Below, in pieces: positions 1-5,397 of a stretch of 9,598 bases of DNA. Where the stretch lies: NCBI GenBank assembly GCA_003161495.1, contig PMOP01000252.1:1-9598 (forward strand). Reading direction: 5' to 3'. The DNA comes from Acidobacteriota bacterium (GTDB lineage Bacteria > Acidobacteriota > Terriglobia > Acidiferrales > UBA7541). Each line of letters opens with the position of its first letter. Positions within the stretch are counted from its first letter, which is position 1. The notes beneath the pieces were generated by a model. The model had not been told where the DNA came from. It did not search any database and saw nothing but the letters and a program-made list of their open reading frames with translations. Both the position numbers and the translations under genes were made by a program.

Positions 1-20
1 GTCGCGGCTTCAGCCGCGAC
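1..20. repeat. Perfect GC-rich palindrome at the left edge (REP-like or terminator stem)
   Basis: The first 20 bases form a perfect inverted repeat: GTCGCGGC pairs with GCCGCGAC around a TTCA loop (8 bp, or 9 bp with a 2-base loop). No T-run follows on the plus strand within the next bases, so a classical intrinsic terminator is not clear. It could be an intergenic REP-type palindrome or the stem of a terminator for a gene to the left. The window edge prevents seeing whether the arm extends further. Confidence 0.55.
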
Positions 21-88
21 GTTCGGGACCTTAAAAACGAGATCTTTAGCCCCTGAAGCCCTATCAAATTTTGAATGCTTCCCTTTGA

Positions 89-106
89 TGAGATGAGTTC
101 ATCTCA
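89..106. repeat. Perfect 8+2+8 inverted repeat downstream of the methyltransferase
   Basis: TGAGATGA and TCATCTCA flank a GT centre, giving a perfect dyad in AT-rich non-coding DNA about 60 bases beyond the stop of the methyltransferase gene. No T-tract follows on either strand, so it looks more like a protein-binding dyad or an mRNA 3' hairpin than an intrinsic terminator. The function is unknown. Confidence 0.45.
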
Positions 107-165
107 AAATTGAAATACGAAGCATAATACTTTTACAGTGCGGCTGAATCTCGCAGACATTCCTT

Positions 166-963
166 TCAAATTTTCCTGGCGCGCGTCATCAGATAGTCCT
201 GCCGCAAATAATTATCCTCGAAATATTCGCCGGCCAGCGCATCGTATTCCCGTCTGAATTTTTCAAGCTTCGCGGGATCGCTGGCTTCCAATTCCGCCAC
301 CATGCGCACCATCGAGCCCGCGCTCTTCTCGGATGCCCTGCGGTGATGGCTCGGGCTGAGCGCCGGGACCAGCATGGTTGCGCGGTCGAACAATACATCT
401 TTCACGGCAGCGCCGAGGCGTTGCCGCACAATATTCGGATCGCCCCATAACGGCGGCGGCGCGACGCCCGGTGGCGGAGTAGGCATGTAGCTTGCCGAAA
501 GCGCGAACATCCGGCCAACAAAAAGCTCCGGCGGCCAGGTAGAGAACGCAATCGTTCCGCCAGGCTTCAGCACGCGCAGCATTTCTCCGATCGCGACTTC
601 CGGCCGCGGCGCAAAAATGTGGCCGAACTCGCTCAGTACAAAATCGAATGCCGCGTCCTCGAATGGCAGCTTCTCGACGTCTCCTTCCCGCCAATCAATT
701 TCGACTCCCGCGATGCGCGCGTTTTCCCGCGCTCGTTCCAACAACTCGGGCGTGAGATCGAGCCCGGTGACGCGAGCGCCCAGTCGCGCAGCCGTCACCG
801 AAACGACGCCAGTCCCACAGGCCACGTCGAGCACGCGATGTCCCGCCCGAACGCCCGCGCGCTTCACCAGCTTCGCCGCGCATGGAGTTGTAATCGCTTC
901 AAACGGCGTGAAGTGCGCCCACCCTTGCTTCTGTGCCGCCTTGAAAGTCTCAAACGGATCCAT
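166..963 (-). CDS. Class I SAM-dependent methyltransferase (UbiE/Methyltransf_11-like)
   Basis: Predicted cytoplasmic Rossmann-fold methyltransferase of 265 residues. Motif I is VLDVACGTG at residues 44-52, which binds the SAM carboxypropyl and adenosine parts. The acidic residue ending strand 2 is D69 in GLDLTP. GDVEKLPF around residue 95 is the usual GD-x-x-x-LPF segment that packs on adenine, and EMLRVLKPGG near 127-136 is the post-motif seen in UbiE/COQ5-like enzymes. The C-terminal third is less conserved and should set the substrate, which I cannot name. I chose the ATG at 963 because a run of nine G bases and a short spacer lie just upstream as a Shine-Dalgarno-like sequence. An in-frame ATG at 981 would add six residues (MGGGTQ) translated from the G-run. 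It is transcribed alone and diverges from the membrane-protein pair. The family call is firm; the substrate is unknown. Confidence 0.88.
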   Translation of the reverse strand: MDPFETFKAAQKQGWAHFTPFEAITTPCAAKLVKRAGVRAGHRVLDVACGTGVVSVTAARLGARVTGLDLTPELLERARENARIAGVEIDWREGDVEKLPFEDAAFDFVLSEFGHIFAPRPEVAIGEMLRVLKPGGTIAFSTWPPELFVGRMFALSASYMPTPPPGVAPPPLWGDPNIVRQRLGAAVKDVLFDRATMLVPALSPSHHRRASEKSAGSMVRMVAELEASDPAKLEKFRREYDALAGEYFEDNYLRQDYLMTRARKI

Positions 964-993
964 TTGCGTTCCCCCCCCCATAAAAATCGGGTC

Positions 994-999
994 AGTATA
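994..999 (-). promoter_or_regulatory. Candidate -10 element for the methyltransferase
   Basis: On the minus strand this reads TATACT, one mismatch from the sigma-70 -10 consensus. It would place the transcription start near 987, about 24 bases upstream of the ATG at 963. No convincing -35 hexamer sits 17 bases further upstream. If correct, the ATG at 981 would lie only about six bases into the transcript, which favours the 963 start. Confidence 0.3.
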
Positions 1000-1072
1000 A
1001 CCATTGGCGAGGGATTCCGGTATCCCCTAACGGAACGTCGGCCAATGACGCAAAAAATATCTGTGACATTGG

Positions 1073-1084
1073 GCCGTCGACGGC
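1073..1084. repeat. 12-bp perfect palindrome in the divergent intergenic region
   Basis: GCCGTCGACGGC is its own reverse complement. It lies next to a wider dyad, CCAATG at 1042-1047 and CATTGG at 1067-1072, in the 190-base gap between the divergent methyltransferase and membrane-protein genes. It could be an operator shared by the two promoters, but no regulator is encoded beside it. Confidence 0.4.
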
Positions 1085-1155
1085 AGTTAGCGCATAAGAA
1101 CAATACTGAAGGGAACAAGGCGATCGATTACGGTGTCTAACTATACTAAGTGATA

Positions 1156-1785
1156 ATGGAAGCTAAGGCGATAATCCGCGCTGGTTTTATCGTATTAGTT
1201 CTTTCGATATTGATGCCCCTAGCGTACACACGGTGGCTTAAGAACCGTCGCTTTGAACCTGTAAATATGCCAGTTACACTAGCGGAAGGCGAAATTCACG
1301 CCACGGAGTTCGAGACCAATCTATTTTACGCAAACTACTCCGTAACTTTCCAAACGGATTACAGCGATCTACTCCTTCCTGGGTGTTCCCCAAGAGCCTG
1401 GGGAGACATACATTGGACTGTTTATAGAGTGTCGGGAGATTCCGTTCCGGGAAAAGACCATTGGGCATCATCCGATGATGAAATATCGCCCGACTGGTTC
1501 ATAATTGGATTTCACGGGCCAGTAGGGAAGTACCGATTGGAATGGATCATTCCGCCGAAGGCAGCGTGTTTGAATGCTGGGCACCCGCGACTCATTGTTC
1601 AAGCCGACCCGGAGAATTATGAGGAATTTGCGGGTCTGATCTGGTTCGTCTCTGTGCTTTTTGACGGGGCGGGCTTCATTCTGGTCTTGCGCGGCCTGGG
1701 TTCTATGCTACTGAGAATTCTGGGGATGGGCCGAGCGGTTAGAATGTTCCCTGATTTGGTTCTCAAAAATGTTTTGCCATTGTGA
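1156..1785 (+). CDS. Hypothetical membrane protein with two spans and an extracytoplasmic domain
   Basis: I do not recognise this family. The 209-residue product has a hydrophobic N-terminal segment (about residues 8-24, ending in positively charged RWLKNRR). A polar, aromatic-rich and probably beta-strand-rich central domain of roughly 130 residues follows, then a second hydrophobic segment (about 159-180) and a short basic C-terminal tail. The simplest topology is N-in, a large outside domain, C-in. The ATG at 1156 is taken as the start; a GTG two codons upstream at 1150 is possible, and neither has a good Shine-Dalgarno sequence. Codon use is visibly more AT-rich than in the surrounding genes, a property shared with the next gene. 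That gene begins 12 bases after this stop and in the same reading frame, so the two are probably co-transcribed and may work together at the membrane. Confidence 0.6.
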   Translation: MEAKAIIRAGFIVLVLSILMPLAYTRWLKNRRFEPVNMPVTLAEGEIHATEFETNLFYANYSVTFQTDYSDLLLPGCSPRAWGDIHWTVYRVSGDSVPGKDHWASSDDEISPDWFIIGFHGPVGKYRLEWIIPPKAACLNAGHPRLIVQADPENYEEFAGLIWFVSVLFDGAGFILVLRGLGSMLLRILGMGRAVRMFPDLVLKNVLPL

Positions 1786-1786
1786 C

Positions 1787-1802
1787 GGCATCCTCCAATG
1801 CC
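1787..1802 (+). promoter_or_regulatory. Small hairpin enclosing the start codon of the ExbD-like gene
   Basis: GGCAT (1787-1791) pairs with ATGCC (1798-1802) across a six-base CCTCCA loop. The right arm contains the ATG start codon, and the left arm begins one base after the upstream TGA. Ribosomes terminating on the upstream gene would melt this structure, so it fits translational coupling, especially as no Shine-Dalgarno sequence precedes the ATG. The stem is only five base pairs and may be chance. Confidence 0.35.
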
Positions 1803-2220
1803 CTTGATTGTGAATTTGCCGATATTCGCCCCGACCTGGATTAGCATCCTTTCGATACTGGTTACAATATTCATGATCTTATTGCAGCCGATGACCCACA
1901 GAGGTTTTCTGGTGCATTTCGATAAGCCGCGTCCAGTGGTGTGGGAGAAGAGTCCGTGGAATGAGACGATGAGTGTCTACTTGGATGATTCTGGGGAATT
2001 TTATGTGAATGGACACCACGTGACGGCAAAAGACTTGCCCGAGAGATTAAAAGAACAGTTAGGGAAGCGAGTGTCATCGATTGTCTATTTCGAAGCCGAT
2101 GCAAGGGTACGATTTTCTGATGCTGAGTACGCAATGAATACGATTCAACACTTAGGCGCCAAGTTGATTTGGATCACACCAAGGACTCGGAAGGAGTTGA
2201 ACCAAGAATGGCCTAAGTAA
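1798..2220 (+). CDS. ExbD/TolR-like small membrane protein with a degenerate transmembrane segment
   Basis: This 140-residue protein has the layout and size of ExbD/TolR, the stator partner of ExbB/TolQ in energy-transducing motors. It has one N-terminal membrane span (about residues 9-30, ending IFMILLQP) and a periplasmic domain. The stretch around residues 59-127 follows the family pattern: SVYLDDSGEFYVNG, then a helix beginning with VTAKDLPERLKEQL, then IVYFEADARVRF, then a helix and LIWITP. The family's conserved Asp, which normally sits in the span within a TP-x-x-D-type motif, is absent. Aligning the shared IFM puts Ser16 at that place. No ExbB/TolQ or TonB/TolA gene is visible. It starts 12 bases after the upstream membrane-protein gene and shares its AT-rich codon use. 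The ExbD-like fold is an inference from sequence pattern; a motor role is doubtful without the Asp. Confidence 0.7.
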   Translation: MPLIVNLPIFAPTWISILSILVTIFMILLQPMTHRGFLVHFDKPRPVVWEKSPWNETMSVYLDDSGEFYVNGHHVTAKDLPERLKEQLGKRVSSIVYFEADARVRFSDAEYAMNTIQHLGAKLIWITPRTRKELNQEWPK

Positions 2221-2276
2221 AAGATTGGATTTGCCTCAGGCAGTTGTCTTTTCCTTCCTGACCACACTGAATTTGT

Positions 2277-2282
2277 TATATT
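2277..2282 (+). promoter_or_regulatory. Candidate -10 element for the MBL-fold gene
   Basis: TATATT is one mismatch from the sigma-70 -10 consensus and lies about 53 bases upstream of the ATG. The -35 region is poor (a TTCCTG at 16-base spacing is the nearest candidate). It is offered as the best site in the 114-base gap before the hydrolase gene. Confidence 0.25.
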
Positions 2283-2334
2283 CCATAGCGATTTTTCGTG
2301 TCGAACGCAGACCCTCATCGTAGCGAGGTGAATA

Positions 2335-3336
2335 ATGGATTTTGACAACGTTGCTATACAGGCCACGCGGCGTGGAATTCTGCGAGGGGCGGGAGCGCTC
2401 GCAGGCGGATGGGCGCTGTCGCATATTTTCCCCAACGCCATCGCCAGCGCGACGCCCGGGTTTGCGCAGCAGAGTGGCTCGGCAAGTAGCGACGCGCTTG
2501 CCGCCGCTCGAGCCCGCTTCGGAAAAGTTCCCATCGAATCCACGAAACTTTCCGAGAACCTCACGCTGCTGCGAGGCCCGGGCGGAAACGTGGTGGTCTT
2601 GAGCGGCAAGGACGGCAAGCTGCTCGTCGACACGTTCACGCAATTGGCCTGGGACAGATTTAAAAAAGCGCTGGACGAAATCAGCAAGGCTCCGGTAAAG
2701 CTGGCGGTCGATTCGCACTGGCATTGGGACCACACCGACAACAACGCGAACGTGCGCGCCGCCGGAGCGACTTTGATCGCGCACGAAAATACGCTGAAGC
2801 GCTTGAAGGAAACACACGATCTTGATGTCATCGGTTTGCATTTCGATCCGTCTCCCGAAAACGCTCTTCCCCAGCGAACCTTCAAGGAATCGTACCAACT
2901 GAATTTCAGCGGCGAGCATGTGGCGCTCGGCCATCTCGCTCCGGCGCACACCGATTCAGACATTTATATTCATTTTCAGAAAGCGAATGTGCTGCACATG
3001 GGTGACGTGTTCTTCAACGGCATTTACTGTTACATCGACAAGGGAACGAAAGGCAGCATCGGCGGCATGATCGCGGGCGCAACCAAGATGCTGGCGATGG
3101 TCGACAACGAAACCAAAATCGTTCCCGGCCACGGCCCGCTCGGAAACAAAGCCGACCTCAGAAAATTTCGCGACATGATGGTTACCGCGCGCGCCCGCGT
3201 GCAAAAATTGAAATCTTCCGGCAAATCCCTCGAACAAGCCGTCGCCGCCAAACCTCTGAGCGATCTTGATCCGCAATGGGGCCAAGGAGTCTTGAGCGGC
3301 GACGCATTCGTACACGTCATCTACACGACCCTGTAA
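2335..3336 (+). CDS. Tat-exported MBL-fold metallo-hydrolase
   Basis: A 333-residue metallo-beta-lactamase-fold hydrolase, expected to bind two metal ions, usually zinc. The N-terminus carries a twin-arginine-like signal, TRRGILRG at residues 11-18, then a hydrophobic Ala/Gly stretch to about residue 40 and an AQQ region suited to cleavage. The mature enzyme probably acts in the periplasm. Metal ligands are clear: HWHWDH (His128, His130, Asp132, His133), His205 in APAHTDSD, Asp224 in HMGDVFF and His266 in PGHG. The fold starts near residue 70 with NLTLLRG, a usual first strand in this group. The start has a good GAGGTG four bases upstream. Family members range from lactamases to lactonases, esterases and thiol hydrolases, and nothing here fixes the substrate. 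It ends nine bases from the convergent cobalamin adenosyltransferase gene. Confidence 0.9.
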   Translation: MDFDNVAIQATRRGILRGAGALAGGWALSHIFPNAIASATPGFAQQSGSASSDALAAARARFGKVPIESTKLSENLTLLRGPGGNVVVLSGKDGKLLVDTFTQLAWDRFKKALDEISKAPVKLAVDSHWHWDHTDNNANVRAAGATLIAHENTLKRLKETHDLDVIGLHFDPSPENALPQRTFKESYQLNFSGEHVALGHLAPAHTDSDIYIHFQKANVLHMGDVFFNGIYCYIDKGTKGSIGGMIAGATKMLAMVDNETKIVPGHGPLGNKADLRKFRDMMVTARARVQKLKSSGKSLEQAVAAKPLSDLDPQWGQGVLSGDAFVHVIYTTL

Positions 3337-3345
3337 TTCACTCAC

Positions 3346-3909
3346 TTACCGATGCAGGCCTGGCTGCCAGCGGACATCTTTCTCGCCTTTGTCATTCAGA
3401 AATCGCGCCAGAACAAAAAGGAGGTCCGACAGTCGATTGACGTAATGAAGGACGGCGGCGTTCACCGTTTCCTCCGCGAAAAGTCGCGCCACATCGCGTT
3501 CCGCCCGCCGCGTGACGGTCCTCGCGTGATGCAGGTGCGCGGAAGCAGGGCTTCCGCCGGGAAGCACAAAGCTATTCAGAGGTTCCAGGTCCGCATTGTA
3601 CCGGTCGATCTGATTTTCCAGCCAAGTGACTTGTTCTTCGGTGATGCGCAGCAACGGTTTTTCCGCACCGGGCCGCTCCGGCCGGCACAAATCCGCGCCC
3701 ACGTCGAACAGGTCATTCTGGATATGCCGTAAAAGTTGGAAGACTTCGGAGTCTTCCACGTTCAGATTCGCCACGCCGATGACGGAATTGGCTTCATCGA
3801 TGCTGCCGTAAGCGGTTACGCGAAGATGAAATTTCGGCAGCCGCGATCCGTCCCCGAGCGAGGTTTTTCCCTCGTCGCCCGTGCGCGTATAAATCTTGTC
3901 AAGTTTCAT
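3346..3909 (-). CDS. Cob(I)alamin adenosyltransferase, PduO/MMAB type
   Basis: This 187-residue enzyme transfers the 5'-deoxyadenosyl group of ATP to cob(I)alamin, making coenzyme B12 in the cytoplasm. The N-terminus has the family ATP-binding signature YTRTGDEGKTSLGDGSR (about residues 7-23). Further conserved blocks are GSIDEANSVIGVA (35-47), FVLPGG near 114-119, the ARTVTRRAERDV helix around 129-140 that carries key arginines and the glutamate, and YVNRLSDLLFVLAR near 156-169. Length and order match the family. The ATG at 3909 gives the usual short MKLDKIYTRTG N-terminus and has a GGGG at normal spacing; an in-frame ATG at 3921 would add four residues. It stands alone and convergent to the hydrolase gene. 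No other B12 or mutase gene is in the window, so the user of the cofactor is not shown. Confidence 0.95.
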   Translation of the reverse strand: MKLDKIYTRTGDEGKTSLGDGSRLPKFHLRVTAYGSIDEANSVIGVANLNVEDSEVFQLLRHIQNDLFDVGADLCRPERPGAEKPLLRITEEQVTWLENQIDRYNADLEPLNSFVLPGGSPASAHLHHARTVTRRAERDVARLFAEETVNAAVLHYVNRLSDLLFVLARFLNDKGEKDVRWQPGLHR

Positions 3910-4087
3910 GATTCGCCCCATTTCCCCGCGCCGCTGATTTCTCGTCCCGTAGTCTGCACGAAGATGGAGGATTTTCCAACTTCACTCGCAAACGTGGAGG
4001 AAGGGCGCATGCGTGTCCGCTTAGAAAAGGGCAACCGCGATATCCTGGCGCACATCTAACAAAATACCCACCCGATGAGGTCGCATT

Positions 4088-4116
4088 TTGTACGCAGCTC
4101 CAGCTCGTTTTAAAAT
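4088..4116 (+). promoter_or_regulatory. Sigma-70-type promoter for the His-rich secreted protein
   Basis: TTGTAC at 4088-4093 and TAAAAT at 4111-4116 are separated by 17 bases. The -10 has five of six consensus bases. Transcription would start near 4123, giving a leader of about 12 bases that still holds the AGGAGA ribosome binding site at 4125-4130. This is the most convincing promoter in the window. Confidence 0.45.
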
Positions 4117-4134
4117 TCGTGTTCAGGAGATGAA

Positions 4135-4725
4135 ATGAAAAACCTTTTCGGATTATTTCTCGCGCTGTCATTGATTGCAATTCCCGCAGCGGCGCAAAAT
4201 CATGGCACGAGTGCTCACGGTGTCGGCGGCGGACACGTCCCGGCACACGGCCCGGCTCCGCATCCCGGCCCAGCGCCAGCTGCAAGACCTGCTCCAGCAC
4301 AACAGCAATCCCGCCAGCCGCAAGAACAAGCCCGGCAGCCGCAAGAACAAGCTCGCTCCTACAGCGACGTGAAAGGCCATCCCGACGCTCCGCACGTCCA
4401 TACCAAGGGTGACCAATGGGTTGGCCATGATACGGGCAAGGATGACGCTCACTACCACCTCGATCATCCTTTCGAGCACGGAAGATTTACCGGCGGCATT
4501 GGCAAGGGCCACTCGTTCCGAATCGAAGGAGGAGGCCCGAGCCGCTTCTGGTTCGGCGGCTTCTATTTTTCGGTTGCCCCGTATGACTTCGGTTACTGCA
4601 ATGATTGGGCGTGGGGAACCGACAATATCGTAATCTACGACGATCCCGACCACGACGGCTGGTATTTGGCCTACAATGTCCGCCTGGGAACGTACGTCCA
4701 CGTCATGTACATGGGCAACGGTTAA
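4135..4725 (+). CDS. Secreted His-rich hypothetical protein
   Basis: A 196-residue exported protein with a standard Sec signal peptide: KN, a hydrophobic core [13 protein letters not shown], then PAAAQ, with likely cleavage around residues 20-21. A low-complexity His/Pro/Ala region follows (about 22-60), then a tandem heptapeptide QPQEQAR at 61-67 and 68-74. The folded C-terminal half runs from about residue 78. It contains a His-rich stretch ([10 protein letters not shown] through [15 protein letters not shown]) and an aromatic, Asp-rich end ([40 protein letters not shown]). From memory, similar proteins recur in Acidobacteriota, but no function is known to me. The histidines suggest metal binding, which is only inference. 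The start is secured by AGGAGA five bases upstream. It appears monocistronic. The single Cys155 leaves no disulfide partner. Confidence 0.8.
   Translation: MKNLFGLFLALSLIAIPAAAQNHGTSAHGVGGGHVPAHGPAPHPGPAPAARPAPAQQQSRQPQEQARQPQEQARSYSDVKGHPDAPHVHTKGDQWVGHDTGKDDAHYHLDHPFEHGRFTGGIGKGHSFRIEGGGPSRFWFGGFYFSVAPYDFGYCNDWAWGTDNIVIYDDPDHDGWYLAYNVRLGTYVHVMYMGNG
4315..4352 (+). repeat. Tandem direct repeat of a 21-bp unit inside the secreted-protein gene
   Basis: The unit beginning CAGCCGCAAGAACAAGC occurs at 4315 and again at 4336, identical over 17 bases, and encodes the heptapeptide QPQEQAR twice. It lies in the low-complexity linker between the signal region and the conserved C-terminal half. Copy number could vary between strains without breaking the frame. 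Confidence 0.8.
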
Positions 4726-4785
4726 AGCTTGCGAAGTGGAAACATTCCAGACCGAAATTTCGAGGACGAAAAATAGGAACAGAAA

Positions 4786-4810
4786 AGGGCCGAGCCGGTG
4801 GTTCGGCCCT
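4786..4810 (+). terminator. Strong hairpin downstream of the secreted-protein gene, possible terminator
   Basis: AGGGCCGA pairs perfectly with TCGGCCCT, and the stem continues inward with a G-T wobble and two C-G pairs to a three-base loop, giving 11 pairs. It lies about 60 bases after the stop codon. On the plus strand only ACTTCTC follows rather than a T-run. On the minus strand TTTTCTGTTCC follows, so the hairpin would work better against antisense transcription, or it may act as a 3' stabilising stem. Confidence 0.45.
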
Positions 4811-4900
4811 ACTTCTCATGGCGGAAAACAAGGATAGTGACTTTCCTGCGGGTGGCGCAATTTCGCGATTCGCTATTGTAAACACTTCCGCTTGACGAAA

Positions 4901-4915
4901 ATTGCGCTTCGCAAT
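4901..4915 (+). promoter_or_regulatory. Hairpin just upstream of the molybdenum-enzyme operon
   Basis: ATTGCG and CGCAAT form a perfect six-base-pair stem with a CTT loop, 14 bases before the ATG at 4930. A longer imperfect dyad overlaps it: GCGCAATTT at 4855-4863 and AAATTGCGC at 4899-4907. A TTGACG at 4892-4897 resembles a -35 element. With the weak TAAGTT at 4915-4920 it would start transcription near 4927, almost at the start codon, where there is no Shine-Dalgarno sequence. These signals overlap, so the site could be an operator. Confidence 0.35.
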
Positions 4916-4929
4916 AAGTTCATAGACAT

Positions 4930-5397
4930 ATGAGCCTCATTTCTCTGAAGGTAAACGGACAGACGCACAGCCTGGATGTCGATCCGACGACACCGCTGCT
5001 TTACGTGTTGAGCGACGACCTCGGCCTGCGCGGCCCGAAATTCGGCTGCGGCCTCGGACAGTGCGGCTCCTGCACGGTTCTTGTGAAGGGCCAGGCGGTC
5101 CGCTCCTGCATTACGGCGGTGGAGTCCGTGCAGGGCGTCGAGATCATCACGCTCGAAGGGCTGGGAACGGCCGACAAGCCGCACCCCATTCAGAAAGCGT
5201 TCATGGAAGAACAGGCAGCGCAATGCGGCTACTGTCTGAACGGAGTCATTCTCACTGCCAAGGCTTTTCTTGATAAAAATCCCAAGGCCACGGAAAAAGA
5301 AATCGAGGATGGAATGTCTCGCGTGTTGTGCCGCTGCTTCACGCACACGCGCATGCTGCGCGCGATCGGCCGCGCGAAACAGGAGATGGCGCGATGA
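4930..5397 (+). CDS. 2Fe-2S small subunit of a xanthine oxidase-family molybdenum dehydrogenase
   Basis: A 155-residue electron-transfer subunit that passes electrons from the molybdenum centre through two 2Fe-2S clusters. The N-terminal plant-ferredoxin-type domain has Cys40, Cys45, Cys48 (CGLGQCGSC) and Cys60. The C-terminal all-helical domain has Cys99 and Cys102 (QCGYC) and Cys134 and Cys136 (CRC). All eight ligands are present and the length is typical of IorA/NicA/CoxS-like subunits. The residue after CRC is Phe (CRCFTHTR), where I expect Gly-Thr in most relatives. It has no signal peptide of its own, so it is probably folded in the cytoplasm and exported bound to the Tat-tagged large subunit. 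Its stop overlaps the large-subunit start (ATGA), showing a translationally coupled operon. No Shine-Dalgarno sequence precedes its ATG. Confidence 0.95.
   Translation: MSLISLKVNGQTHSLDVDPTTPLLYVLSDDLGLRGPKFGCGLGQCGSCTVLVKGQAVRSCITAVESVQGVEIITLEGLGTADKPHPIQKAFMEEQAAQCGYCLNGVILTAKAFLDKNPKATEKEIEDGMSRVLCRCFTHTRMLRAIGRAKQEMAR

Noticed and set aside
1047..1140. Short open frame (31 codons) in the divergent intergenic region
   Set aside because: No Shine-Dalgarno sequence and no recognisable protein; it continues a shadow frame from the methyltransferase antisense strand.
1783..1785. TGA between the two membrane genes as a selenocysteine codon
   Set aside because: The only nearby stem is five pairs with a CCTCCA loop and starts two bases after the stop, unlike a bacterial SECIS element.
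2232..2250. Small TGCC-TCA-GGCA stem followed by T-rich sequence after the ExbD-like gene
   Set aside because: The stem is only four to five pairs and the T-rich stretch is broken by C bases, too weak to call an intrinsic terminator.
2145..2963. 272-codon open frame on the minus strand
   Set aside because: Antisense to the hydrolase gene and the end of the ExbD-like gene; Ser/Ala/Cys-rich composition without motifs, so a shadow frame.
3910..4134. Possible cobalamin riboswitch upstream of the adenosyltransferase gene
   Set aside because: I looked on the minus strand for the B12-box and the conserved GCCACTG-type elements and saw neither; the gap is also short for a full riboswitch.
5328..5393. 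Upstream start that would extend the molybdopterin subunit by 22 residues
   Set aside because: It lies entirely within the small-subunit gene; the ATGA overlap at 5394 and the Tat motif position support the later start.
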